From assembly GCA_905235505.1 (NCBI GenBank), contig CAJOMJ010000010.1, positions 21,502 to 69,745 on the forward strand: a stretch of 48,244 nt of DNA, written 5' to 3'. Shown piece after piece: positions 34,168 to 43,708 of this stretch. Position 1 is the first letter of the stretch, and the number at the start of each line of letters is the position of its first letter. Both the position numbers and the translations under genes were made by a program. The stretch is from Paludibacteraceae bacterium. Lineage in GTDB: Bacteria; Bacteroidota; Bacteroidia; Bacteroidales; Paludibacteraceae. Under the pieces are notes generated by a model. The model saw only the letters and a program-made list of their open reading frames with translations, searched no databases and was not told where the DNA came from.

Positions 34168-37100
34168 ATGAAGAAACTGAAAATCTTTACTCTGGCAGCC
34201 CTGCTATGTCTTGTGGGGACTGCCCAAGCAAAAGTGATTCGTGGTACAGTGACCGATCAGACAGGCGAAACCATCATTTCCGCCACTGTCATAGTGAAGG
34301 GCACTACCATCGGTACGGTTACTGATTTTGACGGTAACTATGAACTTGACGTGCCTGATGATGCACAGACTCTGGTGTTCTCCTACATCGGTTTGGAGAC
34401 ACAGGAGGTGGCTATTACAGGCTCAGTTATTAACGTTGTGCTGAAAGAGAATTCGGAGGTGCTTGAAGAAGTGGTTGTAACGGGTTACGGAACGACCAAG
34501 AAGCGCGACCTTGTGACCTCGGTTGCCTCAGTGAGTGCAGACCAGTTGAAGGACATCCCCGTAACATCGGCGGCAGAAGCCCTGCAGGGCAAGTTGTCGG
34601 GTGTGCAAGTAACTACCACCGAGGGCGGACCTGATGCCGATATCTCCATCCGCGTGCGCGGTGGTTCGTCTTTGACCCAATCAAGCGAGCCTCTCTACAT
34701 TGTTGACGGTTTTCCCGTTTCCAGCATATCCGATATTGCTCCGAGCGATATTCAGTCAATGGACGTGCTGAAGGATGCTGCTGCCACCGCTATTTATGGT
34801 GCCCAGGGTGCTAACGGCGTTATCATTATTACTACCAAAGAAACGCAGGGAGGTGAGGATAAGATGGCGTTCCATGTCGATTATACAGGTTACATGGGTT
34901 GGCGTCAGATTGCCAAGAAATATGACGTGATGAATACTGAAGATTTCGTTCGTCAGCAGTATGAGTTCGCATATATGAGTACACGTGGTGTGGAAAACAC
35001 TATGAATAGCCGCTTCTATGCTTACCTTGATCCGAACTACGATTCTACAGTAGGTACCGCTTCGCGTTCAAAATTCAGCGATATTCTCGCATATTGGGAT
35101 GGACAGGAGTATCATAACTGGCAGGATGAGATTTTCTCCAGATCACTCTATTCCAACCATGCATTCACAGTATCGGGCGGTTTGAAGAAAGCCAACTTCA
35201 CATTCTCGTACAACCGCGTTGACGATGCCAGCATTATGTACGGCTCGGACTATAGCCGCAACAACCTCTCTTTGAAAACCAAATTTCAGCCCATCACAGG
35301 TATGACAATAGGTGTGACTACCCGTTTTACCAACACCAATGTCATAGGTTCAGGTACTAACTCTGCTGAGGACTCCGGTTCCAAGTCGGAGACACGCTTG
35401 CGTAATGCCGTGGCTTATACTCCTATCAATGTAATACTTCCGCAGGATGAAGACGATGACTTCGGTAATATCTATCCTCCCAAGATTGCTATTGACGACA
35501 ACTACAGTCAGAAAACCGACAATAAGCTTACGCTGAGCGGTTATGTTCAATACAAGTTTCTGAAGCACTTCACCGTCAAGGCTGAACTGAACTATGAAAA
35601 CAGGGACATCAGCAAGGACCGCTACTATGGTGCTTCGACACAGTATTCTATCAAGGGTACCGGCTTCAGCAAGATGGACGGTGTTCCCGGTTACGGGCAT
35701 GGAATTGCGACCGACGACAAGTTCCGCAGACTGAAAGAAACCAACACTTTCGAGTATGCACAGAAGTGGAACAATGCCCATGACTTCAGCGTTTTGATAG
35801 GTGAAGAGCAAACCATCACCAAAGAGACTCTGCGCACCAGCATGGGATTCGGTTTTGATCCTTCACTCACAGGAAAAGAAGTGTTCAATCTTATGGGGCA
35901 GTCACCTGTTGCAACAGTGCAGAGTTATGAAGCACCGAACGACAATATGCTGTCTGTTTTTGCACGTGCCAACTATAACTACAAGGGACGCTATTATGTT
36001 ACCGCTACTTTCCGTGCTGACGGTTCATCCCGTTTCGCACGCGGAAAACAGTGGGGCTTCTTCCCCTCTGCTGCAGTGGCCTGGCGAATGATTGACGAGG
36101 AGTGGATGGCTCCTGCACAAGATGTGATGAGCAACATGAAATTGCGTCTGAGTTTCGGTTCGGTAGGTAACAACAATGTGCCTCTCGGCTATTTGAACTC
36201 GGCATACTTGAGCGATAACAACAAGATATATATGGATGGTGCTTCTGTCGTGCTTATTGACGGTAAAAACGGCAGTTCTTCCGAAACCGAACTTATTGCT
36301 GCCAACTCCGACTTGACGTGGGAAACCACTATCACCCGTAACTTCGGTATTGACTACGGTTTCTTCAACGAGCGTCTGTCCGGTGCTATCGACCTCTATT
36401 GGAACAACACCAAAGACCTTATCCTCAAGTACGAACTTGCCACCGGTGGCTATAACTACCAGTATCGCAACATCGGCTCTACCGACAACAAGGGTGTTGA
36501 GTTCTCTGTCAAGGGTGTTATTCTTGACCATCAGTCCAAGAACCTCAGTTACGGTTTGACAGTTGATGCCAACATCTCCTTCAACCGCAACAAAGTTACC
36601 GACCTTGGCGGCCTGGACGAGTACAAGATATCTTCCAAGTGCTTCTCCACCTATTATTCGCAGACCTACGAATATATGGTTAAGCCGGGCGAGGCTGTAG
36701 GCAACATATACGGTTATCAGACCAACGGCATCTTCACAACCGCTGATTTCGCTTCTTACAACAAGTCGAAAGACCAGTGGCTTGATGCTGACGGCAGGCA
36801 GATAGATACTCCGCTTGGTGCCGCTTATCCCGGTATGACTAAGATTGAGAAAAACAGCGATACCAATGGCGACGGCATAATGGACGACTACAAGATGGTC
36901 AAACTGGGCAACGCTCTGCCAGTTGTTAACGGTGGTTTCAATATCGGCTGGTACGTAGGTTCAGAGAAGTGGGGCAAGGTTGATTTCTCTGCCAATTTCA
37001 CTTATTCCATAGGTAATGACGTGGTCAACATGTCCGGACTTGACTATTCCACCATGTGTTCCTCTACGAAGGGTCGCAACCTGCTCAGTTCTGTAAGTTA

Positions 37101-37560
37101 CGACAAGCGTTATTCACTCTTTATTCAGAATGAAACCACAGGCGAGTTTGACTTCATTCCTGCAGGCGCTACTGCAGTTAAGAATGTTGTATCCGGCGAT
37201 AACTACACAGCTCTGGCTCTCCAGATTGACGAGGCTAACGAGGGTAAGACAGTGGCCAATCCTTATTCGGCTACCTCTACCGTTCTCACCGACAAATACG
37301 TTGAAGATGCCGGTTTTCTTCGTCTTGCATCACTCAATATCGGTTACACTCTGGCCAACAAGTGGACCAAGAAAGCGCATATCTCCACTCTGCGTTTCTT
37401 CTTCTCTGCTTCCAACCTGTTCTGCGTGACCAAGTATTCAGGACTTGACCCTGAGGTAAGCACCCGTACCAAAATCAATCCTCTTGCTATAGGTGTTGAC
37501 TACGGTGCATTCCCCAAGAGCCGTGGATTTAACTTTGGTTTGAATATCTCATTTGAATAA
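34168..37560 (+). CDS. susC: SusC/RagA-family TonB-dependent outer-membrane transporter
   Basis: A 1130-residue outer-membrane importer of oligosaccharides. A signal peptide (1-21) precedes a carboxypeptidase-regulatory-like domain (~23-95; GTVTDQTGETIISATVIVKG). The EVVVTGYG motif is near 100. The plug (~110-225) has the SusC signature around VRGGSSLTQSSEPLYIVDG, and a large barrel ends FGLNISFE. There is no N-terminal STN domain, so it is not built to signal to an anti-sigma factor. susD follows 20 bp later and a pectate lyase after that, so pectic oligogalacturonides are the likely cargo (inference). Codon choice leans toward C-ending codons compared with the adhesin genes, consistent with high expression. 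Confidence 0.95.
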   Translation: MKKLKIFTLAALLCLVGTAQAKVIRGTVTDQTGETIISATVIVKGTTIGTVTDFDGNYELDVPDDAQTLVFSYIGLETQEVAITGSVINVVLKENSEVLEEVVVTGYGTTKKRDLVTSVASVSADQLKDIPVTSAAEALQGKLSGVQVTTTEGGPDADISIRVRGGSSLTQSSEPLYIVDGFPVSSISDIAPSDIQSMDVLKDAAATAIYGAQGANGVIIITTKETQGGEDKMAFHVDYTGYMGWRQIAKKYDVMNTEDFVRQQYEFAYMSTRGVENTMNSRFYAYLDPNYDSTVGTASRSKFSDILAYWDGQEYHNWQDEIFSRSLYSNHAFTVSGGLKKANFTFSYNRVDDASIMYGSDYSRNNLSLKTKFQPITGMTIGVTTRFTNTNVIGSGTNSAEDSGSKSETRLRNAVAYTPINVILPQDEDDDFGNIYPPKIAIDDNYSQKTDNKLTLSGYVQYKFLKHFTVKAELNYENRDISKDRYYGASTQYSIKGTGFSKMDGVPGYGHGIATDDKFRRLKETNTFEYAQKWNNAHDFSVLIGEEQTITKETLRTSMGFGFDPSLTGKEVFNLMGQSPVATVQSYEAPNDNMLSVFARANYNYKGRYYVTATFRADGSSRFARGKQWGFFPSAAVAWRMIDEEWMAPAQDVMSNMKLRLSFGSVGNNNVPLGYLNSAYLSDNNKIYMDGASVVLIDGKNGSSSETELIAANSDLTWETTITRNFGIDYGFFNERLSGAIDLYWNNTKDLILKYELATGGYNYQYRNIGSTDNKGVEFSVKGVILDHQSKNLSYGLTVDANISFNRNKVTDLGGLDEYKISSKCFSTYYSQTYEYMVKPGEAVGNIYGYQTNGIFTTADFASYNKSKDQWLDADGRQIDTPLGAAYPGMTKIEKNSDTNGDGIMDDYKMVKLGNALPVVNGGFNIGWYVGSEKWGKVDFSANFTYSIGNDVVNMSGLDYSTMCSSTKGRNLLSSVSYDKRYSLFIQNETTGEFDFIPAGATAVKNVVSGDNYTALALQIDEANEGKTVANPYSATSTVLTDKYVEDAGFLRLASLNIGYTLANKWTKKAHISTLRFFFSASNLFCVTKYSGLDPEVSTRTKINPLAIGVDYGAFPKSRGFNFGLNISFE

Positions 37561-37580
37561 TCCTTAATATGCTTACAAAT

Positions 37581-39581
37581 ATGAAAAACTTGAAATATAT
37601 AATTTTGTTGCCGGCAGTTGTTGCCTTGGCAAGTTGTTCTGATTTCTTCGATACATCGTCTGTTTCGACTATGGATGCATCTGAGGTGTTCGGCAGTTCA
37701 ATCCGTACCGAGCAGGCTATTCAGGGTGTATATGAACTTTTCGGAGAGAACAACTCCTACAGAAACCGTATTGCTTGCGGTTACGTGGGTTTGAATACTG
37801 ATATAGAGCGAAGCACCAAATCGGCATCTTCTTCTGCACCGGATGATGAGTTGATGACCTATGCTATGAAGACCAGCCACAAGTCTGTTTCTTCCACCAA
37901 CGGTTCTGACATCTGGGCATATCTGAACTCAGCCATCGAGCGTACCAACAATATTATTGAAGGTCTTGAGACTTATAGTTGCTACAACAATCCTGAGGCT
38001 GACGACTATGCCAGCATGCGCTACTATCTGGGTGAGGCTTATTTTCTTCGCTCATTTGCATATCTGGAGATGGTGAAGATATGGGGCGATGTGCCTGCAC
38101 GCTTTGTTTCTCTCGGTGCTGAACCCGAGGGACTGAAAGTAAAGAAAACCGACCGCAACGTCATCTACGAGCAACTGCGCGTGGACCTCAATAAGGCTGC
38201 CGAATATATGCCATGGTCAACCCAGATACCCGTTGCTACCGCTGCCAACAATGTAGGTCGTCCCAGCAAGGCTGCCGCTTTGGCACTTCTGGCAAGAGCC
38301 GACCTTATGTACGCAGGCAAGGCAGTGCGCCCTGACGAACTTGTGGTAGGCGGCACCTCTGCATACTCAGTCAAATACAATATCGACGATGCCGCCAAAC
38401 GTCAGGAGGTTTACAAAGAGGCTATGGATGCATGCGCACAGATTATCTCTTCCCGCGAAAAGAGTCTGGCGGAGGATTTCGCCACTCCTTTCAAGCAGAT
38501 ATGCTCCGATGCGAAAAACTATTCCGCTATGGAACACATCTGGGTGATTCCTTTCCTCAATGGCGCACGCGGACAGGTGCTTAACTACAATGCTCCCAAA
38601 CTGCCGTCTATTTCCACTACTGCAGGTCCTAATTCTGTTGCAGGCCACCTGCCCGGCTATGGAAACGGTGGTTCGTCGAACGGACATATTACCATCACTC
38701 CCTGGCTTCTTTATCAATTCGACAAAGAGGACAAGCGCCGCGATGTTACTATCGTTCCCTTCCAGTGGTACTACGACAACGGAAACAACGCTGTCAAGGG
38801 TGACTCTGCCCGTGTCATTGCTTTCCTTGGCAAAGATTCTGCCGAATTCTGTCTCTATCAGAAAGCCAATGCTATCGATGCCCTCTATTGTGGCAAGTAT
38901 CGTTTCGAGTGGATGGCACCGGGTCGTGAGTTGGTAGGTACTGACGACGGAGTTGACTTCCCGATTCTGCGTTATGCCGATGTGATTATGATGTTTGCCG
39001 AGGCTTCTATCGGTGGTATCAGTGGCGATGTTCCTACTAATGAGACCGGTCTAAACCCGCTTGAAGAATACAACAAAGTTCGTGAACGTGCAGGTCTGAG
39101 CGGCATTCCTTCTTTGACTATGGAAGAGATACAGTTGGAGCGTGCCAAAGAGTTTGCCGGCGAGTATATCCGCAAGTGGGACCTTATGCGTTGGGGCATA
39201 CTGAAAGAGCAGATGGTAGCCGCCACCGACTACATCCGTTCCATTGCACGTCCGTCAGGTCGTTTGGGAACAGAAGTCGGCGACACTCTTTATTATAAAT
39301 ATGCTTATGACAACAGTCTGAAAGCATACGTGCTTGATAGTATGTATGGCCTGTGCCTCGGCGAAAATACTTGTCCTCCGTATTATAAGAGCGCTAACGG
39401 CTGGCTCAAGAAGAATATGTTCTATTCCGACAGCAAAGACTGGCTTTTGGATGCTTCCAACTATGTAATCTATGCCGACGAGGAGCAGCTCGAGTCGCGT
39501 CAGTATTGGCCCATCTGGGGTGTGAACGTGAATGCATCGCCTGAGACACTTTGGAACGACTACGGCTACAGCAATGAATAG
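37581..39581 (+). CDS. susD: SusD/RagB-family nutrient-binding lipoprotein
   Basis: A 666-residue surface lipoprotein that caps the SusC barrel and binds glycans. The lipobox gives Cys19 (VVALASC), followed by SDFFDTSSVS. The helical SusD core shows the usual YYLGEAYFLRSFAYLEMVKIWG segment, and the C-terminal part has EYNKVRERAG and ERAKEFAGEYIRKWDLMRWG. I use ATG 37581, which directly begins the signal peptide, rather than the ATG at 37569. The stop overlaps the lyase gene start by eight bases, so the two are translationally linked. Glycan specificity is not readable; pectin is inferred from neighbours. Confidence 0.95.
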   Translation: MKNLKYIILLPAVVALASCSDFFDTSSVSTMDASEVFGSSIRTEQAIQGVYELFGENNSYRNRIACGYVGLNTDIERSTKSASSSAPDDELMTYAMKTSHKSVSSTNGSDIWAYLNSAIERTNNIIEGLETYSCYNNPEADDYASMRYYLGEAYFLRSFAYLEMVKIWGDVPARFVSLGAEPEGLKVKKTDRNVIYEQLRVDLNKAAEYMPWSTQIPVATAANNVGRPSKAAALALLARADLMYAGKAVRPDELVVGGTSAYSVKYNIDDAAKRQEVYKEAMDACAQIISSREKSLAEDFATPFKQICSDAKNYSAMEHIWVIPFLNGARGQVLNYNAPKLPSISTTAGPNSVAGHLPGYGNGGSSNGHITITPWLLYQFDKEDKRRDVTIVPFQWYYDNGNNAVKGDSARVIAFLGKDSAEFCLYQKANAIDALYCGKYRFEWMAPGRELVGTDDGVDFPILRYADVIMMFAEASIGGISGDVPTNETGLNPLEEYNKVRERAGLSGIPSLTMEEIQLERAKEFAGEYIRKWDLMRWGILKEQMVAATDYIRSIARPSGRLGTEVGDTLYYKYAYDNSLKAYVLDSMYGLCLGENTCPPYYKSANGWLKKNMFYSDSKDWLLDASNYVIYADEEQLESRQYWPIWGVNVNASPETLWNDYGYSNE

Positions 39582-41028
39582 AAATCTGTATATTATCATT
39601 GTATCGTTGTTCTCTTGCTTACAAGTTGCATGTTCCAATGGAGAGCAAGAACAGCAATCGCAGCAGTCCGGGCAGAACACTGCCTTGGCTGCTGCCTGCG
39701 AATGGATAGGTGGCGGGGGCAGTCAAACCGTCGGTGGGGCAGGTGGCACGGTCTATATAGTTACTACACTTACGGATGACCTTGATGAGGAAGGCTATAT
39801 TGACTCAGGTTCGCTTCGCTATGCCGTTGAGGCCAACGGACCCCGCACAATCATCTTCCGGGTGGCAGGCACTATTCATCTCACCAAACCGCTTGTGATA
39901 TCCAATCCTTACATCACTATTGCAGGTCAGTCGGCTCCGGGCGACGGTATATGTATTGCTGACTATCCGCTCATCGTTGAGACGGATGAGGTGATAATCC
40001 GTTTTCTTCGTTTCCGCCTTGGCACTGTCGGGGCCGTTGCCAGAGACAAGGAGTTCGATGCCGTGTCGGTGAACAATAGCAACAATGTGGTTATTGACCA
40101 TTGTTCATGCTCATGGTCGGTTGATGAGTGCGTAAGTTGCTATGGCAATACCAATTTCACCCTCCAATACTGTTTCATCACCGAGAGTCTCAGAAACTCT
40201 GTTCACTTCAAAGGTAATCATGGTTATGGCGGCATCTGGGGCGGAAGCAATGCATCGTTCCATCATAATCTGCTTGCCCACCACGACTCGCGTAATCCGC
40301 GTTTCGACCACGATTATGTTGACAGCAAATGCCGTGGTCCGCTTGATTTTGTGAACAATGTGGTTTACAACTGGGGAAGTAATTCCGCCTACGGAGGCGA
40401 GTCTGTGAATACCCGTCGCACTATCAATTTTGTGGCAAACTATTACAAACCGGGTCCTGCTACCAAATCGGGCGTCCGTGCCCGTCTGGTGAATCCTACC
40501 ACCTCGTGCGAATATTGCCTCAGTGCCATCTCAGGTAAGGTAATGCCACCATATATCTATTTGGCAGACAACTATATGTGTGAATCAGAAGATGTCACTG
40601 CCAACAATTGGGCAGGCTCCACTACCTTGGATTCCAAGGCAGACTCGCGTTTCCCTATGAACTACGAGTTGAAGGCTGAAACTGCCTTGCAGGCATACGA
40701 GACAGTACTTCAGAAGGCAGGTTGCTCTCTTGTGCGTGATGTTCAGGACAAGCGTATCGTTGAAGAAGTTACCCGAGGAACTTACACCTACAAAGGTAGC
40801 AATGGTTCAGCCAACGGGCTTATAGATGCCGTATCTGATGTGAACGGTTGGCCTGAGCTAACCGGCACTCCGCTCAAAGATTCTGACCTCGACGGTATTC
40901 CCGACGAGTGGGAGGAGCAGTACGGACTTAATCCCAAGAAAGCCTCCGACAGCAAACTCAAGACTCTTGTTGAGGGCTATACCAACCTTGAGGTCTATCT
41001 GAACTCTATAGTGGCACATCTTTATTAA
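39574..41028 (+). CDS. Pectate lyase-like lipoprotein (polysaccharide lyase family 1 type)
   Basis: A 484-residue lipoprotein (lipobox LQVAC, Cys20) with a right-handed beta-helix. It begins CEWIGGGGSQTVGGAGGTVYIVTTL and continues through ITIAGQSAPGDGI and VIDHCSCSWSVDE to a likely catalytic Arg240 in HHDSRNPRF. The family splits polygalacturonate by beta-elimination, with calcium. A short calcium-loop-like motif (DSDLDGIPDEWEEQYGLNP, ~437-455) ends the protein, as in many Bacteroidetes PL1 enzymes. The start at ATG 39574 overlaps susD. A frame extending to 39532 exists but lies inside susD and precedes no signal. It probably acts at the cell surface, feeding SusCD. Confidence 0.9.
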   Translation: MNRNLYIIIVSLFSCLQVACSNGEQEQQSQQSGQNTALAAACEWIGGGGSQTVGGAGGTVYIVTTLTDDLDEEGYIDSGSLRYAVEANGPRTIIFRVAGTIHLTKPLVISNPYITIAGQSAPGDGICIADYPLIVETDEVIIRFLRFRLGTVGAVARDKEFDAVSVNNSNNVVIDHCSCSWSVDECVSCYGNTNFTLQYCFITESLRNSVHFKGNHGYGGIWGGSNASFHHNLLAHHDSRNPRFDHDYVDSKCRGPLDFVNNVVYNWGSNSAYGGESVNTRRTINFVANYYKPGPATKSGVRARLVNPTTSCEYCLSAISGKVMPPYIYLADNYMCESEDVTANNWAGSTTLDSKADSRFPMNYELKAETALQAYETVLQKAGCSLVRDVQDKRIVEEVTRGTYTYKGSNGSANGLIDAVSDVNGWPELTGTPLKDSDLDGIPDEWEEQYGLNPKKASDSKLKTLVEGYTNLEVYLNSIVAHLY

Positions 41029-41093
41029 AGTTTGTGCATAAGGTAATCATGTAAGTGCCCTTGCCTGAATGTCGTGCGATGTGTTACAAAGCT

Positions 41094-41119
41094 GAAGAGC
41101 GAGATTTCTCCCGCTCTTC
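41094..41119 (+). terminator. Hairpin downstream of the susCD-lyase operon
   Basis: GAAGAGCG (41094-41101) and CGCTCTTC (41112-41119) form a perfect 8-bp stem 65 bp after the lyase stop. No T-run follows, so it may stabilise the 3' end rather than act as a classical terminator. Confidence 0.4.
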
Positions 41120-41211
41120 CATTCACCCTCGGCTGTCAATAATGACTCACCATATATAAACTTTTAATTTTTCATTATTAATTTGGAGTGCAGCTCCGTT
41201 CATCCTCCATT

Positions 41212-41235
41212 TAATCGTGCATGTATGCACGATTA
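41212..41235. terminator. Perfect palindrome between convergent lyase and polygalacturonase genes
   Basis: TAATCGTGCAT (41212-41222) and ATGCACGATTA (41225-41235) pair perfectly around two bases. The right arm contains the stop codon of the GH28 gene. Its placement between convergent genes suggests a two-way terminator. Confidence 0.55.
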
Positions 41236-42723
41236 TAGTTCTTCCCCGTTCCAAAGAATGGCTTTGGTGTGTTTGAGAGTGTTCTCTTTGTCGGGGCTTA
41301 TGGTGCAGTTTTTGAAAGTGATGTTTTCTGCGTAATCCATAGTGATGCCTGCTTTTACTCCGTAGAAGTTTACATTCTCGAAGGTCAGATTATGAACGGG
41401 TTTGCCTTTAATACCGGTAATATCCACTGCCTGATAGGGGTTCACGCAAGTGATATTTTTGAAAGTGAAATTGCTCCAGTCGGGGTAGAAAGCAGACTTG
41501 TCGTCAGTGTCGGTTGCTCCGCGCCCGCCTGCTGAGCGGTCGGCATAACCTGACTCGAAGAAGACGGCGCTCTCGCGTATGTTCTTCATCACGATATTGA
41601 TGCAGTAGATGTCTTCACACCAACCACCACGACCCGGGGCGGACTTGAAGCGGCAACCGATGTCTGTGCCGTCGAACATACAGTCTTTGACTATGATGCG
41701 TTGCATACCACCGGAGAACTCGGAGCCTATAACGAAGCCGCCGTGAGCGCGATATACAGTATCGTTGGTGATGAGGAAATCGCGTTGCGGACCCGCCTCA
41801 ACACCTTTCTGACCAACGCCGCCTTTCATACAGATGCCATCGTCACCTGCGCTTATATGGCAGCCTGCGATAAGAGCCACCTGCACGTTGCCCGGATCCA
41901 TTGCATCACCGTTTTGTGCCCACCATGGGCAGTCGATGGTAACATTCTCGATTATAAGATTGTGTATGCGGGTAGGAACCAAGTGGAACTTAGGACTATT
42001 GCGGAGAGTTACACCCTCGACCACTACGTTTTTGGAGTCGGTAATATTTATAAGGTGCGGGCGCATCTTTTCCTGTATTTCTGCCGTGGCGGCAATATTG
42101 GGAACTCCTAATTCGGGTTTCAGATTGAAAGGATACCACAGATGGTAGGTTTTGTCGTCCATTACCAGTTTTCCGCCCATTTCAATAGCGGCGTCCCAGA
42201 CCTCTTGCAAGCCACCGTCTCTGACGACTTTCTTTTCTTTGATAGGACGCCAGAAGAAGCCTTGCCCGTCGATGACACCTTGTCCGGTGATGCCAATGTT
42301 CTCGCATTTGGATGCCCGAATGAGTGCATTGCATTTCTTGGAACCGTCACGCGGGTCGTTTTTCTGAACATAGAGTTCTTTGTTCTCGCTGAAAATGAGA
42401 ACAGCGCCTTTGCGGAGGTTGAGGTCGATATTGCTTTTGAGTTCTATAGGACCTGTCTTCCAAGTACCTTTAGGTATAATGACATGCCCGCCACCGAGTT
42501 TGACGAGACTGTCGATAGCAGCGGCAATTGCATCGGTGCAAAGTGTCTGACCATCGGGTACAGCTCCGAACTGGGCGATATTGAGAGCGTTTTTGGGAAA
42601 CTCTACGGGTACTACGCGCTCGATTTCAACGGGCAGATTGGTGTAGTACTTGTCGTATTTGCTTTGTGCGAAGCCTGATGCGGCAAGCATAGGCAGGAGA
42701 ATGAGAAATAATGTTTTTTTCAT
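41233..42723 (-). CDS. Glycoside hydrolase family 28 (polygalacturonase-type) enzyme
   Basis: A 496-residue secreted beta-helix enzyme with a 20-residue signal peptide (AASGFAQ). The four GH28 motifs are visible: N-G-D-A-M-D (271-276, where N-T-D is usual), GDDG (Asp294/Asp295), the HGG form of GHG (His327) and RFK for RIK (358-360). The N-terminal FGAVPDGQTLCTDAIAAAID segment is also typical. Family members hydrolyse alpha-1,4-galacturonan or rhamnogalacturonan. This one should complement the PL1 lyase, with products imported by SusCD. It is convergent to the lyase and divergent from the small secreted protein, with its own promoter. Exo versus endo action cannot be decided. Confidence 0.93.
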   Translation of the reverse strand: MKKTLFLILLPMLAASGFAQSKYDKYYTNLPVEIERVVPVEFPKNALNIAQFGAVPDGQTLCTDAIAAAIDSLVKLGGGHVIIPKGTWKTGPIELKSNIDLNLRKGAVLIFSENKELYVQKNDPRDGSKKCNALIRASKCENIGITGQGVIDGQGFFWRPIKEKKVVRDGGLQEVWDAAIEMGGKLVMDDKTYHLWYPFNLKPELGVPNIAATAEIQEKMRPHLINITDSKNVVVEGVTLRNSPKFHLVPTRIHNLIIENVTIDCPWWAQNGDAMDPGNVQVALIAGCHISAGDDGICMKGGVGQKGVEAGPQRDFLITNDTVYRAHGGFVIGSEFSGGMQRIIVKDCMFDGTDIGCRFKSAPGRGGWCEDIYCINIVMKNIRESAVFFESGYADRSAGGRGATDTDDKSAFYPDWSNFTFKNITCVNPYQAVDITGIKGKPVHNLTFENVNFYGVKAGITMDYAENITFKNCTISPDKENTLKHTKAILWNGEEL

Positions 42724-42743
42724 GTCGTAGTAGAATTTTTGTG

Positions 42744-42779
42744 CAAATATACTTATAATAGTGCGAATATCGTGCCAAA
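42744..42779 (-). promoter_or_regulatory. Promoter of the GH28 gene
   Basis: The minus strand has TATATTTG (42751-42744), with a TTTG (42779-42776) 24 bp further upstream, longer than the usual spacing. The leader to the ATG at 42723 is about 15-20 bases. Confidence 0.5.
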
Positions 42780-42824
42780 CTCTGACTATTTAGCATGTTT
42801 TTCCACATTTTGTGTCAAAAAGTG

Positions 42825-42856
42825 ATTGGTAGTGTAAGAAATTGGCATTATCTTTG
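42825..42856 (+). promoter_or_regulatory. Promoter of the small secreted protein gene
   Basis: ATTG (42825-42828), a 20-bp spacer and TATCTTTG (42849-42856) fit the Bacteroidetes consensus. The leader to the ATG at 42917 is about 55 bases. It fires away from the GH28 promoter within the same 193-bp gap. Confidence 0.7.
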
Positions 42857-42916
42857 CAACGTGTAAAAGTGGAACATAACTAACATAAAATATTAACTCT
42901 TAAAAACACAACTAAC

Positions 42917-43606
42917 ATGAAGAAAGTTTTCTTTTTTGCAGCTGCCCTCGTTGCAGCTATGACCATCAATGCAGAAACCGTTGTTGACCAGATTCGTTTC
43001 ACAGAAGCTGCTGCTGCAGGCACTCTCGTCGACTCTGTTTTCTCAGGTGAAAACGAACTCATTGATTTCGAAATTATCGATGAGAAAGAGAAGTTTACTA
43101 TTGACAATAACAGTGCTTATTTCGGAACAAAAGAGAATTACGAGCAGTTTTCCATGCGTCTGAGAAGTAATGCCAAATCAGAATTTGTTGAAGGGAAGCA
43201 TTGCCAGATCAACGTATCTGCTTATGAGGATGGTACTCTTAATATTTATGTCCGCACCGGTTCGAACAGTGCAACCGACCGCAATATCGTTTTTGCCCAG
43301 GGTACTGACACTTTGCTCAACGAAGTTCTCCTTGAGTCGAATGCTGTTTCTTATATTACAGAAAAGAACGACACTATTAAGATCAACCCAGTTTACACTA
43401 TTGAACTGAAGAAGGGTGACTACGAAATCACTTTCCCCGTGGGCGCTATTAACTTCTACGGTTTCGACTTCGCTGCTGATGTACAGACTGCTGTTGATGA
43501 CCTCTTCGCAAAGAAGTCGAAGGCTCAGAAGGTTATTGAGAATGGTCAGATCTTCATTCTCAAGGACAACCGCAAATTCAATCTGCTTGGTGCCGAGGTA
43601 AAGTAA
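42917..43606 (+). CDS. Small secreted protein of unknown function with conserved-type C-terminal tail
   Basis: A 229-residue protein with a signal peptide (MTINAE). Its beta-rich body (~20-190) reads as one compact sandwich, ending KKGDYEITFPVGAINFYGFDF, a pattern seen in carbohydrate-binding-like domains of secreted Bacteroidales enzymes. The last ~25 residues (KVIENGQIFILKDNRKFNL...GAEVK) match from memory a short tail common on secreted Prevotella-like proteins, probably a sorting signal variant. No catalytic motif is visible. It has its own promoter and a strong terminator, and codon use like susC, which suggests high expression. Its position beside GH28 suggests a role in pectin binding; that is inference. 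Confidence 0.7.
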   Translation: MKKVFFFAAALVAAMTINAETVVDQIRFTEAAAAGTLVDSVFSGENELIDFEIIDEKEKFTIDNNSAYFGTKENYEQFSMRLRSNAKSEFVEGKHCQINVSAYEDGTLNIYVRTGSNSATDRNIVFAQGTDTLLNEVLLESNAVSYITEKNDTIKINPVYTIELKKGDYEITFPVGAINFYGFDFAADVQTAVDDLFAKKSKAQKVIENGQIFILKDNRKFNLLGAEVK

Positions 43607-43627
43607 ACCGAGACATAAATAGTAGAA

Positions 43628-43670
43628 AGATGATTGCAGGGTAGGTTTGCTCTGCAATCATCTGTTTATG
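43628..43670 (+). terminator. Terminator after the small secreted protein gene
   Basis: AGATGATTGCAG (43628-43639) and CTGCAATCATCT (43652-43663) form a perfect 12-bp stem with a 12-base loop, followed by GTTTATGG. It starts 21 bp after the stop codon. Confidence 0.8.
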
Positions 43671-43708
43671 GAATCAGTTTGTTAGAGAGAGTGAGTGCGT
43701 AGAGGTAT

